From a virus: DNA of 48,634 nucleotides. The stretch's first letter is position 1, and each line of letters begins with the position of its first letter. Made by a program: the position numbers and the translations under genes. The notes under the pieces were generated by a model. The model had not been told where the DNA came from and did no database searches. It worked only from the letters and a program-made list of their open reading frames with translations. Of this stretch, positions 31,754 through 38,905 are shown in pieces. The stretch covers positions 1-48,634 of IMG/VR virus record IMGVR_UViG_3300037193_000509. One strand, 5' to 3'.

Positions 31754-32204
31754 GCTCCGCAAAGGCAACCTGGTCACCGTTGACGATTACTGCCCGGATG
31801 ATTCTAATCATCTTTTGGCGGAGAATCTTATAGTGGTGACCGTGGAGCATGATAAAGCCTATTTGCAACGGTCATGCGGGTGTTGTCATGAGGAAGTTGA
31901 GTATAAGCATCTATCAGGCCTCCCATTATCCAGAGAGATCCTTATAGAATTGGAATTGGCAAGAAAGATTAGCCGTGGCACACAGCCTGACTGCTTTACA
32001 GTTTCAACCGTGAGCTATCATATTACCCTGAATGGATTTGATATAACGGTAAGGAACCTGGATGGTAAATGGTATGTGAATTTTAAAAATGGCTGGGCAC
32101 ATGTTGGGCATATGGATGGAGGAAAATTTATTTCATATGCTCATGAGCTTCAGAATCTGGTATTTGCCATTACAGGCGAAGAGCTCAAAATCAACAAAGC
32201 ATGA
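31737..32204 (+). CDS. Bacteroidota phage ELR.GN family protein (155 aa)
   Basis: The ATG at 31737 (MIKDTELRKGNLVTVDDY) is chosen over an upstream TTG. It ends with the family hallmark HELQNLVFAITGEELKI. Members pair an N-terminal ELR.GN strand with a C-terminal LQNL.FALTGEEL helix; the function is unknown. The middle holds a CGCCHEEVEY stretch that may bind metal. The next gene is a second member. Confidence 0.7.
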   Translation: MIKDTELRKGNLVTVDDYCPDDSNHLLAENLIVVTVEHDKAYLQRSCGCCHEEVEYKHLSGLPLSREILIELELARKISRGTQPDCFTVSTVSYHITLNGFDITVRNLDGKWYVNFKNGWAHVGHMDGGKFISYAHELQNLVFAITGEELKINKA

Positions 32205-32617
32205 TCAATCCATCGGAATTGCGGCTGGGAAGCCTTATTAACTACAACGGCAATCCAATGCCTGTTTATAGTATTGATCTCGGTGGGCATTCATTCTATC
32301 GGATAAATGATATAGCCGTAAACAAGAAAACAGGATGTACGATAAATGGCGGGGAAGATGTGTATGGAGCCATCGCTATCACCGAAGAATGGCTGCAGAA
32401 GTTAGGATTCACACAGGACTATGACGGATTCTTTCTACTCGAAGTAGGAAGAAAAGCATTCAGAATATCAACCACTGAGGATAATCACATGGTTTATAAG
32501 CACGATATCGGCAGGCCGTGGACTCCTATTCATGACGGAGTTGCATACATTCACCAGCTGCAGAATCTTTATTATGCCCTCAGTGGCCAGGATCTAACAC
32601 TAAATGAACCGATATGA
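32201..32617 (+). CDS. Second ELR.G family protein (138 aa)
   Basis: MINPSELRLGSLINYNGNPM, ITEEWLQKLGFTQDYDGFFL and HQLQNLYYALSGQDL follow the same family pattern as the gene before it, with low identity between them, so it is an old tandem duplicate or independent gain. ATGA overlaps at both ends. The function is unknown. Confidence 0.7.
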   Translation: MINPSELRLGSLINYNGNPMPVYSIDLGGHSFYRINDIAVNKKTGCTINGGEDVYGAIAITEEWLQKLGFTQDYDGFFLLEVGRKAFRISTTEDNHMVYKHDIGRPWTPIHDGVAYIHQLQNLYYALSGQDLTLNEPI

Positions 32618-32841
32618 GCATTACAGTAATTAAACCACCGGCATGCAAGAATTGTGAGCATTGGGACCCTTATACTGAAGAAGGACAGCAGGGGACATGT
32701 GATTTGGCATACGCAACAAAACCAGCGGGTGCAAATGCAGACGGCTTTCATGTTCTGGCTCCATGGAGCGAAACATTGCCTTCTTTAACTACCGGTCCCG
32801 ATTTCTATTGCTGTCACTTTAAACAAAAGGAGGGAGAATGA
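32614..32841 (+). CDS. Small Cys-rich protein (75 aa)
   Basis: CKNCEHWDPYTEEGQQGTC and FYCCHF: four to five Cys and two His in a short protein point to a zinc knuckle similar to small proteins of phages infecting Bacteroidota. ATGA overlaps on both sides. The function is unknown. Confidence 0.6.
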   Translation: MSITVIKPPACKNCEHWDPYTEEGQQGTCDLAYATKPAGANADGFHVLAPWSETLPSLTTGPDFYCCHFKQKEGE

Positions 32842-33173
32842 GCATAACCGTTAGACGCGATCCGTTGGGCGATATGCCATCGTTTATTGATTCCTGGCAA
32901 GACCAGTGTGTCCAAAGGTATCAGGACCAAATAAATGAAGCTATCCGCAAGAAATGTGAGGATATTGGACATGATTATCGCCCTGAACGCATCATATTGA
33001 TTAACGACCAAATAGGTAACAACCTTTACTACTACCAAACCGACACAGGCTCACTGGAGCCATTATTTGCCCATGCGCAAATGAATATGAAATGGAACGA
33101 CGACGGCAATAAGCTGACTGTTACATTGGAGTCAATGGAACTGCATCCAGATATATTCAAACCGAAAATATGA
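32838..33173 (+). CDS. Hypothetical protein (111 aa)
   Basis: MSITVRRDPLGDMPSFIDSW, helical middle, beta-rich end (KLTVTLESMELHPDIF). It shares the first four residues with its neighbour but little else. No family recognised. ATGA overlap with the RNA ligase gene. Confidence 0.55.
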   Translation: MSITVRRDPLGDMPSFIDSWQDQCVQRYQDQINEAIRKKCEDIGHDYRPERIILINDQIGNNLYYYQTDTGSLEPLFAHAQMNMKWNDDGNKLTVTLESMELHPDIFKPKI

Positions 33174-33832
33174 AGAAAATACCAACTCTGTTCGTAAGGG
33201 ATTACGAAACGATAATAACCGGCTTTGAGCCTATAGCGGCGTCCACCAACGTGGATGGGAGTCAATCTATAGCTCATAAAGTAACCGAGAGTAAGAAAGG
33301 CCGCTTCCTGGCAACTAACCAGATAACACCCGGCTGCGAGTGGGTGATAAATGGTGAAGGAATAGCTACCCGGAAATGGGATGGTACTTGCTGTAAGGTC
33401 GAAAACGGCATCCTGTACAAGCGATATGATGCGAAACACGGGAAGACACCACCGGAAGGGTTTATTCCTGCTCAGGAGCCGGACCCCATTACAGGGCATT
33501 GGCCGGGGTGGTTGAAAATAAATCCTAACGATCCAGCGAACAGGTGGCACATTGAGGCTTTGGGTAACACTATTAAAATGGCCCACCCGAATGGGCTGCC
33601 GGATGGTTCCTACGAACTTGTTGGGCCAAAAATTAACGGTAATCGAGACAATATACCAACACATCAATGGATAAGGCACGGGAGCCAGATATACCCTGAT
33701 GCCCCAAGGGATTTTGAAGGATTGAAGCGCTGGTTTACGGCGTTTAATCTATCGTGTGAAGGTATTGTGTTCCACCACCCTGACGGCCGCATGTGCAAAA
33801 TCAAACGCTCAGACTTTGGGTTAAAATGGTAA
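33170..33832 (+). CDS. RNA ligase (DUF5565 / RNA ligase 1-like)
   Basis: The 220-aa protein has the nucleotidyltransferase motifs in order: ATRKWDGTCC with the adenylated Lys in KWDG (K69), GSYELVGPKINGN (about 146-158, motif III), CEGIVFHHPDG (196-206, motif IV) and CKIKRSDFGL (209-218, motif V). It uses ATP to join RNA ends. The phage also has several tRNAs, so tRNA repair after anticodon cleavage is likely. No polynucleotide kinase partner is seen in the window. Confidence 0.8.
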   Translation: MKKIPTLFVRDYETIITGFEPIAASTNVDGSQSIAHKVTESKKGRFLATNQITPGCEWVINGEGIATRKWDGTCCKVENGILYKRYDAKHGKTPPEGFIPAQEPDPITGHWPGWLKINPNDPANRWHIEALGNTIKMAHPNGLPDGSYELVGPKINGNRDNIPTHQWIRHGSQIYPDAPRDFEGLKRWFTAFNLSCEGIVFHHPDGRMCKIKRSDFGLKW

Positions 33833-33834
33833 AT

Positions 33835-34083
33835 ATGAACGAATACCGGATCATAAAGCGATATTGGCCGCGTGAGAATAAGTGGTACTATTACCTTCAA
33901 CAGAAGGCGCATACACGTTCATTGGGTGTCCCAAGAGATTCTTGGTCCTATATGGAATCTGATATTGGGCGGCGGGTAAGCACATCTGATACAGAGTTTG
34001 CGAGGGAGTGGAATAGACTGTGTAGTGCTCCTGTATATAAAGAGAATCCTGCTACGGGGGAACTAAAGTTGTATAAATTGTAA
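33835..34083 (+). CDS. Hypothetical protein (82 aa)
   Basis: The start at 33835 (MNEYRIIKRYWPRENKWYYY) avoids overlap with the ligase. Basic and aromatic-rich, with WYYYLQQKAHTRSLG. No motif. It follows the ligase by only two bases. Confidence 0.6.
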   Translation: MNEYRIIKRYWPRENKWYYYLQQKAHTRSLGVPRDSWSYMESDIGRRVSTSDTEFAREWNRLCSAPVYKENPATGELKLYKL

Positions 34084-34086
34084 ATC

Positions 34087-34497
34087 ATGTACCGCAATAA
34101 CTCAACCCGGCAACTAGCCGAGCGCGTTGCCGCCTCCATGGATCAACCAATAAACCTGGACATTGATATTTCCGGATTGGAAATCGACTATTCGTTGAGA
34201 ACACTTATTGTTAAGTGCTATCAAAATAGTCAACCGTTCGCCCTGTCTAGTGAAGATGAGGGTGATGTCATCTACATGGTATTCTTTTTCCCCTCCCACG
34301 GTTGTGCAATATGGTGTGATGGAGGAGAAGTTAATTTGATCAGCTGCAAGGATGCGGAGCAATTCGAGAAGACCATAAAGGCCGCGCTGATCGCCCACCG
34401 AAAGTTTGTCGGTATTCGGCAGCTACAGGAGATGAGCCAGTATAAGGAAATTTGTGAACAGTTAAAACAGATAGGATGTTCCCACAAGACCTCATAG
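34087..34497 (+). CDS. Hypothetical protein (136 aa)
   Basis: N-terminal basic helix (NNSTRQLAERVAASM), then beta strands and a C-terminal helix (YKEICEQLKQIGC). No domain recognised. Confidence 0.55.
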   Translation: MYRNNSTRQLAERVAASMDQPINLDIDISGLEIDYSLRTLIVKCYQNSQPFALSSEDEGDVIYMVFFFPSHGCAIWCDGGEVNLISCKDAEQFEKTIKAALIAHRKFVGIRQLQEMSQYKEICEQLKQIGCSHKTS

Positions 34498-34688
34498 GAT
34501 ATAGAATCGTATTAAGTAACCGTGTCGAAGACGGACAAGCTATATGGGCTAAGAGTATCCAAACCGTATTTATGGGGCAGCTCCTATATCTGCATACGAA
34601 ATGGGCTCTTGGTGGCACAATCGACGATTTCATAGAATGGCGTTGCGCTCATTATTCCAGGCAGATCGACAAAAAGTACTACCTGTAA
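34476..34688 (+). CDS. Hypothetical protein (70 aa)
   Basis: MFPQDLIGYRIVLSNRVEDG and TIDDFIEWRCAHYSRQ. Overlaps the previous gene by 22 bases and ends 10 bases before a convergent tRNA gene. No family recognised. Confidence 0.5.
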   Translation: MFPQDLIGYRIVLSNRVEDGQAIWAKSIQTVFMGQLLYLHTKWALGGTIDDFIEWRCAHYSRQIDKKYYL

Positions 34689-34698
34689 CAATAAATAG

Positions 34699-34783
34699 CG
34701 GAAGGTAGAGGGCTCGAACCCCTGTCGGCTTTCGCCGCCGTCAGTTTTCAAGACTGCGCCATTACCAACTCTGGCAACCTTCC
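34699..34783 (-). tRNA. tRNA-Ser(TGA)
   Basis: Acceptor GGAAGGT/ACCTTCC, anticodon loop CTTGAAA (anticodon TGA, codon UCA), long variable arm (GGC-GAAA-GCC type) and T-loop TTCGAGC. G at the discriminator position is right for Ser. No CCA is encoded. It lies on the strand opposite to the genes around it. Confidence 0.9.
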
Positions 34784-34787
34784 ATAG

Positions 34788-34863
34788 AGAGCATGAGCAG
34801 AATCGAACTGCTGTATTCATAGTTTTGCAGACTATGCCCTATACCAACATTGGGTACATGCTC
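34788..34863 (-). tRNA. tRNA-Cys(GCA)
   Basis: Acceptor GAGCATG/CATGCTC, anticodon arm ATAGT-CTGCAAA-ACTAT (GCA, codon UGC) and T-arm CAGCA-GTTCGAT type. U at the discriminator position is characteristic of tRNA-Cys. No CCA encoded. Confidence 0.9.
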
Positions 34864-34868
34864 ATAAG

Positions 34869-34955
34869 CGGAGGGCAATGGAATCGAACCATCACCAGTG
34901 TTACCTGGAACATCTTAGCAGGATGCCGCAACAAACCAATATTTGCCTACCCTCC
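34869..34955 (-). tRNA. tRNA-Ser(GCT)
   Basis: Acceptor GGAGGGT/GCCCTCC (one G-U), anticodon arm GCATC-CTGCTAA-GATGT (GCT, codon AGC) and a long variable arm (CCAG-GTAACA-CTGG), as expected for Ser. G discriminator. No CCA encoded. Confidence 0.9.
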
Positions 34956-34961
34956 GAAGGG

Positions 34962-35047
34962 TGGGAGATATAGGATTCGAACCCATTACGTTTCTGATGT
35001 ACCGGATTTACAGTCCGGCACCACTCCATCATCGTAGCCGATCTCCC
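34962..35047 (-). tRNA. tRNA-Tyr(GTA)
   Basis: Acceptor GGGAGAT/ATCTCCC, anticodon arm CCGGA-CTGTAAA-TCCGG (GTA), a long variable arm as in bacterial tRNA-Tyr, T-loop TTCGAAT and A at the discriminator position. No CCA encoded. Confidence 0.92.
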
Positions 35048-35053
35048 AAATTG

Positions 35054-35127
35054 TACCCCTGGTCAGATTCGAACTGACAAACTTCAAGTCTTAAGCCTGA
35101 CGGCGTTCCCAGTTAGCCTACAGGGGC
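35054..35127 (-). tRNA. tRNA-Leu(TAA) with short variable loop
   Basis: Acceptor GCCCCTG/CAGGGGT (G1-U72), D-arm GGC..GCC, anticodon arm TCAGG-CTTAAGA-CTTGA (TAA, codon UUA), T-arm GTCAG-TTCGAAT-CTGAC, A discriminator. The variable region has only about 5 bases (AGTTT). Bacterial tRNA-Leu normally has a long variable arm, so either it is an unusual tRNA-Leu or its true acceptor differs. Confidence 0.8.
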
Positions 35128-35130
35128 TAG

Positions 35131-35206
35131 TACCTCCGGAGGGAGTCGAACCCTCAAAACTCCTGATCCTAAGTCAGGCGACTTTACCAAGTTTGCCCAC
35201 GGAGGT
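35131..35206 (-). tRNA. tRNA-Leu(TAG) with short variable loop
   Basis: Acceptor ACCTCCG/CGGAGGT, anticodon arm CCTGA-CTTAGGA-TCAGG (TAG, codon CUA), T-arm GAGGG-TTCGACT-CCCTC, A discriminator. D-arm GGC..GTC (one G-U) with a GG pair in the loop. The variable region is about 6 bases (AGTTTT), not the long arm of usual tRNA-Leu. First tRNA of the leftward cluster. Confidence 0.82.
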
Positions 35207-35214
35207 ATATAAAT

Positions 35215-35246
35215 TAAAAAAGCCCCCTGGAATACCAGGAGGCCTT
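35215..35246 (-). terminator. Hairpin with U-tract upstream of the tRNA cluster
   Basis: Read leftward, GCCTCCTGG, a TATT loop and CCAGGGGGC are followed by six T: a rho-independent terminator shape. It lies 5' of the tRNA cluster on the same strand, so it may stop leftward transcripts from further right, or act as attenuator of the tRNA promoter. Confidence 0.6.
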
Positions 35247-35265
35247 CAAATATCCTATGTTAAGA

Positions 35266-35323
35266 CATTATACACCCTCCTGGCTATCCTTGGAATAGCA
35301 CAGCGACAAGAGACTGTATAATG
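35266..35323. repeat. Inverted TGTATAATG pair (two outward -10-like boxes)
   Basis: CATTATACA (35266-35274) and TGTATAATG (35315-35323) are a perfect 9-bp inverted repeat 40 bases apart. Each reads as TATAAT outward, leftward to the tRNA genes and rightward to the head gene. A TTCCAA lies 17 bases upstream of the leftward box. Between them GCTAT-CCTTGGA-ATAGC forms a further small stem. Either two promoters or one folded RNA. Confidence 0.4.
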
Positions 35324-35365
35324 ATTGATTTTGCATGGCACAAAGATATATTCTTTTATGAAAGT

Positions 35366-35391
35366 ACCAAAATGTATATTTGATACCAAAA
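35366..35391 (+). promoter_or_regulatory. Late promoter P3 with tandem TACCAAAA elements
   Basis: TATATTTG at 35375-35382 is the -7 box. ACCAAAA occurs at 35366 and 35385, again 19 bp apart, as in P1. The gene starts at 35401, so the leader would be only about 10-15 bases. Confidence 0.6.
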
Positions 35392-35400
35392 CAGTAAGTA

Positions 35401-36354
35401 ATGACATCCAAAGAGCGCCGAGAATATTACGTTACCTGGTCCGCCTTCCAGATTAGGCAGGAAAAATCCTGGTTCCTCAAGATTTACCGCGCCCTCCAAT
35501 CAAATATGGATGCATTCGGCGATTATCTGCTCAAAAACGGCGTCCGGGATGCTTCGGCAATGATAGACTCCATCGTGAAGCCAGGGCCGATTATGGAGGC
35601 CTTACAGCGGCTTTACGTGCAGGTAGGAGTAAGAAGAGGGCGATTGGTTCGCCAGGAGATAAAGCGCGACACGCAGAAGCTACGGACGATGGGCGTGAAC
35701 GAGCAGCTAACCCAGGATATAGTGAAGTACTTCGAGCTGAACCTGCTCAATAAATCGGTAATCCCGATCACCAATACCCAGAAGCAGCACATATTACAGA
35801 TACTTTCCAAGGGAACGGAGGAAGGGTGGAGCGTGGAGCAGATGGCCCGTGAGATCACCGGTTCGCCATATACCCGCCGACACGCCCGGCTTGTAGTAAG
35901 AACAGAAACGGTCCGGGCCGCTAACGCTGGCGGCTACCTTGCGGCCCAACGTTCTGAATTTGTCCTGGATCATGAATGGATCAGCGCCCATGATGACAGG
36001 GTAAGACGGCCGCCGAAATCAAAGTTCGACCATTGGGATTTGGACGGCCAGGTTGTGCCAGGGGATAGGCCTTTCTTTTCCGGCGGGGAGGAACTTTGGT
36101 ATCCGGGAGACCCCAACGGGAGTGCGGGCAACGTGATTCAGTGCCGTTGTTGTGAAGCATATATCCCACGGAGGGACGCAACCGGACGATTAATCCGACG
36201 CCAGCCGAGGATTGCTACAGTTCAAAATCAGACTGCACCGGGGTTGCCGGTTGTTATCCCGGAAGCCCCGCAAGCCATTACGGTTCTGCAACCTGGGCCG
36301 AGTAATATAACAGAAATTATTACCGTGGGGCTCCGGGAATTGTTCTCCAATTAA
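35401..36354 (+). CDS. Head morphogenesis protein (SPP1 gp7 / Mu F-like)
   Basis: The 317-aa protein has a helical N-terminus and the Mu F domain: RLVVRTETVRAANAGGYLAA, HEWISAHDDRVRRPPKSKFD with HWDLDGQVVPGDRPF, and WYPGDPNGSAGNVIQCRCCE. It is a minor head protein that binds the portal and enters the prohead with or near the DNA. In related phages it follows the portal gene directly; here it lies 10 kb downstream. Confidence 0.9.
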   Translation: MTSKERREYYVTWSAFQIRQEKSWFLKIYRALQSNMDAFGDYLLKNGVRDASAMIDSIVKPGPIMEALQRLYVQVGVRRGRLVRQEIKRDTQKLRTMGVNEQLTQDIVKYFELNLLNKSVIPITNTQKQHILQILSKGTEEGWSVEQMAREITGSPYTRRHARLVVRTETVRAANAGGYLAAQRSEFVLDHEWISAHDDRVRRPPKSKFDHWDLDGQVVPGDRPFFSGGEELWYPGDPNGSAGNVIQCRCCEAYIPRRDATGRLIRRQPRIATVQNQTAPGLPVVIPEAPQAITVLQPGPSNITEIITVGLRELFSN

Positions 36355-36357
36355 TAT

Positions 36358-36388
36358 TTTGGTAATTAATTACCAAATTGTATATTTG
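36358..36388 (+). promoter_or_regulatory. Late promoter P4 with 20-bp palindrome
   Basis: TTTG (36358-36361), 19 bases, TATATTTG (36381-36388): a perfect Bacteroidota promoter. TTTGGTAATTAATTACCAAA (36358-36377) is a perfect 20-bp palindrome that covers the -33 box and most of the spacer, so a dimeric protein bound here would control entry of RNA polymerase. It drives protease and capsid. Confidence 0.7.
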
Positions 36389-36466
36389 TTTCCAATAGCG
36401 GGCTGTTTTCTAGGTTTCTCACTCTTTTAGGTTTTTCGCTTCGACCGCTACAGTCACTGACAGCCC

Positions 36467-37204
36467 ATGCAGGCGGCATTAGAGCGGAAGGTATTTGATC
36501 TCAAAACACTTGATGTAGACGCTAAGACAAAGAGCGTCAAAATTGCCATCGCTGAACTGGAAAGCGTTGACCGGGACAATGATATCTTCTCCGCAACTGC
36601 ATTTGATAAGACAATAAAAGAACGGGGGCCCCAGGGCACGAAAGAAATTTGGCACATGGCCGATCATGGATATTCCTTGACTTCTGCATTGAGCAAGTTT
36701 AAGGAATTGTACCGTGATGGCAAGTATGTCGTTGGTGTTTCCGAATACCGCGATACCGCGCTATGGCGGGACACCATATGGCCACTATATGAAGCCGGCG
36801 ACATAAACCAGCACTCTGTAGGGTTCCGTACAGTGAAATCAGGGCAATACTCTGAAACAGTAAGGGAGATTACCGAAGCGGCCCTGTGGGAGGGATCTGC
36901 AGTGCTGTGGGGGGCCAATCCATTCACACCGACATTAGGAGTTTCCAAATCCATGTTAAAACCGGAGCAGGTCGCGGCCGAAATCAAACGGTTCGACCTG
37001 CTTATTAAATCCATAAAACAAGGCCGTTTCGACGAGGATAACAGTCTGCTGCTGCTCGAATTAAAACGCCTTCAACAATTCACGATTGACCTTACTTCAA
37101 CCTCCACTGTGCCGGAAGAAAAGTCCACACAGCCGGATAGTGTAACGGACCTGATTGACATAGCGAAAGAGCTAAAGCACACTATCACAGGACTTTTCAA
37201 CTAA
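36467..37204 (+). CDS. Prohead serine protease (HK97 / U35 family)
   Basis: 245 aa: KSVKIAIAELESVDRDNDIF, TKEIWHMADHGYSLTSAL (H63 or H67 as catalytic His), WPLYEAGDINQHSVGFRTVK (S117 in QHSVGF as catalytic Ser) and EGSAVLWGANPFTPTLG match the U35 prohead protease. It cuts the capsid N-terminal scaffold during head maturation. It is followed by the capsid gene after 6 bases. Confidence 0.88.
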   Translation: MQAALERKVFDLKTLDVDAKTKSVKIAIAELESVDRDNDIFSATAFDKTIKERGPQGTKEIWHMADHGYSLTSALSKFKELYRDGKYVVGVSEYRDTALWRDTIWPLYEAGDINQHSVGFRTVKSGQYSETVREITEAALWEGSAVLWGANPFTPTLGVSKSMLKPEQVAAEIKRFDLLIKSIKQGRFDEDNSLLLLELKRLQQFTIDLTSTSTVPEEKSTQPDSVTDLIDIAKELKHTITGLFN

Positions 37205-37210
37205 CACACA

Positions 37211-38476
37211 ATGGAAGTTAAAGATATTAAAGGCGCGGTGGAGGAAGTTCTTGCCCCCGTAGCCGAACAGGTCAAGGAAGTAAAGGCCGCTGCCACTGCA
37301 GCAAAAACGGCCGCCGAATCTGCTGACACCGAAGCTAAAAAGGCAACCGAAAAGGCAACCACCATCGAAACAGAGGTTAAAGGCCTCAACGAGTGGAAGG
37401 CAACCAAAGACGAAGCCGACAAAAAAAATCAAGAAGCCCTGGATAAACTCATCCTGGACAGCCAGAAGCATCGTGTCATTGTTGGTACTGAACAGAAATC
37501 TTTTAAGTCCCTGCTGGCTGAATCCATTCAGGAAAACGCCTCAGCGATTGAAAACTTCGCTTCAAAAAAGCAAAAGGAAGTAGCCTTTCAGATGAAGGCA
37601 GTCGGCGACATGACGCTGAATAGCGCTACTACTTTCCCGACAGCGGACGTTTCTATCACGCAGCTTCGCCCTGGCATTATCGAGATGCCGAAAAGAAAAC
37701 TGCATATCCGTCAGCTGCTCTCTATGGGAAGCATGGATACCAGTCACTACGCATTCGTGAAAGAAATTGCCGGCGAAGGCGCACCCGCTCCTACAGCGGA
37801 AGCTGCACAAAAGCCGCAATTCGACATTCGCCTGCAGGAAGTAAGCGTACCCGCTGAAACCATTGCCGGTTACCTGAAGATCTCCCGCAAGATGTTGCGC
37901 GATGTGAAGGGTCTAACCACCCTGTTACAATCCCGCCTGCCGGAAAAACTGCTGACCGTAGAGGACAACCAACTGCTGAACGGCGACGGCAACGCGCCGA
38001 ACATTTCCGGTATTACTGATGCTGGCAACTTTACAGCTTATTCTGGCGATGCAACCGTATGGATCGAACAACTGGTAGAGGCAATTACCCAGCTGGAAGA
38101 GCAGAACCGCGACGTAAACGGCATCCTGGTCCGCCCTGCGGACTACGCAACACTGTTGCTGAACAAAGCAGCAGGTGGTGCCGGTACCTATGACCTGCCG
38201 CGCGAGTTGGTGACTTATACTAACGGACAGCTGTTTGTTAACGGAGTACCGGTGTTCAAGTCTACCGCAGCAAACGCTGGCCAGTTCATCGTAGGCGACT
38301 GGGTAATGGGTGCTAACCTGATAGTGAACGAGCCCCCGATCATCCAGTTCTTCGAACAGGACGAGGATAACGTTCAGAAGAACATGGTTACCGTTCGTAT
38401 CGAGGAAACCATTGCGTTCCCGATCTACGGTAACGACTACTTTGTGGTAGGCGATTTCCATGTTCCGACAACTTGA
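37211..38476 (+). CDS. Major capsid protein (HK97 fold, with scaffold domain)
   Basis: The 421-aa protein has an N-terminal coiled coil rich in Ala/Glu/Lys (about 1-95), which is the delta/scaffold domain removed by the protease, followed by the HK97-type shell domain: LHIRQLLSMGSMDTSHYAFV, EVSVPAETIAGYLKISRKML, LPEKLLTVEDNQLLNGDGNA and ETIAFPIYGNDYFVVGDF. It builds the icosahedral head. Codon use here is smoother than in the accessory island. A GC-rich hairpin follows the stop. Confidence 0.93.
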   Translation: MEVKDIKGAVEEVLAPVAEQVKEVKAAATAAKTAAESADTEAKKATEKATTIETEVKGLNEWKATKDEADKKNQEALDKLILDSQKHRVIVGTEQKSFKSLLAESIQENASAIENFASKKQKEVAFQMKAVGDMTLNSATTFPTADVSITQLRPGIIEMPKRKLHIRQLLSMGSMDTSHYAFVKEIAGEGAPAPTAEAAQKPQFDIRLQEVSVPAETIAGYLKISRKMLRDVKGLTTLLQSRLPEKLLTVEDNQLLNGDGNAPNISGITDAGNFTAYSGDATVWIEQLVEAITQLEEQNRDVNGILVRPADYATLLLNKAAGGAGTYDLPRELVTYTNGQLFVNGVPVFKSTAANAGQFIVGDWVMGANLIVNEPPIIQFFEQDEDNVQKNMVTVRIEETIAFPIYGNDYFVVGDFHVPTT

Positions 38477-38499
38477 TACGTGCTTTGTTTTTTGATAAC

Positions 38500-38531
38500 A
38501 AGGGCGGTGTGGTGCTATCTGCACCGCCCTT
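38500..38531 (+). terminator. Strong hairpin after capsid gene
   Basis: AAGGGCGGTG (38500-38509) and CACCGCCCTT (38522-38531) form a perfect 10-bp stem with a 12-base loop. No U-tract follows (AATATTTG), so it may be a weak terminator or an mRNA 3'-end stabiliser that keeps capsid expression high. Confidence 0.6.
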
Positions 38532-38542
38532 AATATTTGATC

Positions 38543-38905
38543 ATGAAGGTAAAGGTGATAAAGAACTACCGGGATAGAGAGACCTTGATAATAATGCGGC
38601 GTGGCAATGAGGCAGAATATGGACTACAGAGGGCGAAAGAACTGCATAAAGCAGGGTTTGTGGAGATGTTGTATGCGGTGGAAGAGGAGGATGTACAAGC
38701 AACGCAGCCGGTAATACCACCTGCAGAGGAGGTTCAGTCTTCTGATGGTGAAGAGCTGGCAGAAATGACAGAGGGTAGTAATGTGCTATCAGAGCCGGAG
38801 GAGAAACGAAAAGAAGAAATCGAATCTTTCCCTGAGAAGCAGGAATTAGATCCCTTTCCGGAAAAGTCGGAAGGCAAAAAACGCGGCCGCAAACCTAAGC
38901 AGTAA
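38543..38905 (+). CDS. Acidic protein after capsid (120 aa)
   Basis: MKVKVIKNYRDRETLIIMRR then a Glu/Pro-rich region (PPAEEVQSSDGEELAEMTEG and repeated FPEKQELDPFPEKSE) and a basic end (KKRGRKPKQ). The first 50 residues form a small alpha/beta domain like those found between capsid and connector genes. The low-complexity middle is disordered. Role unknown, possibly a head decoration or assembly factor. Confidence 0.6.
   Translation: MKVKVIKNYRDRETLIIMRRGNEAEYGLQRAKELHKAGFVEMLYAVEEEDVQATQPVIPPAEEVQSSDGEELAEMTEGSNVLSEPEEKRKEEIESFPEKQELDPFPEKSEGKKRGRKPKQ

Noticed and set aside
34825-35037. 70-codon rightward frame across tRNA-Cys, tRNA-Ser and tRNA-Tyr
   Set aside because: It is entirely covered by well-folded tRNA genes on the other strand.
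37172-37471. Leftward frames inside the capsid scaffold domain
   Set aside because: Ala/Glu/Lys-rich coiled-coil coding sequence always gives long antisense frames rich in Phe, Ser and Val.
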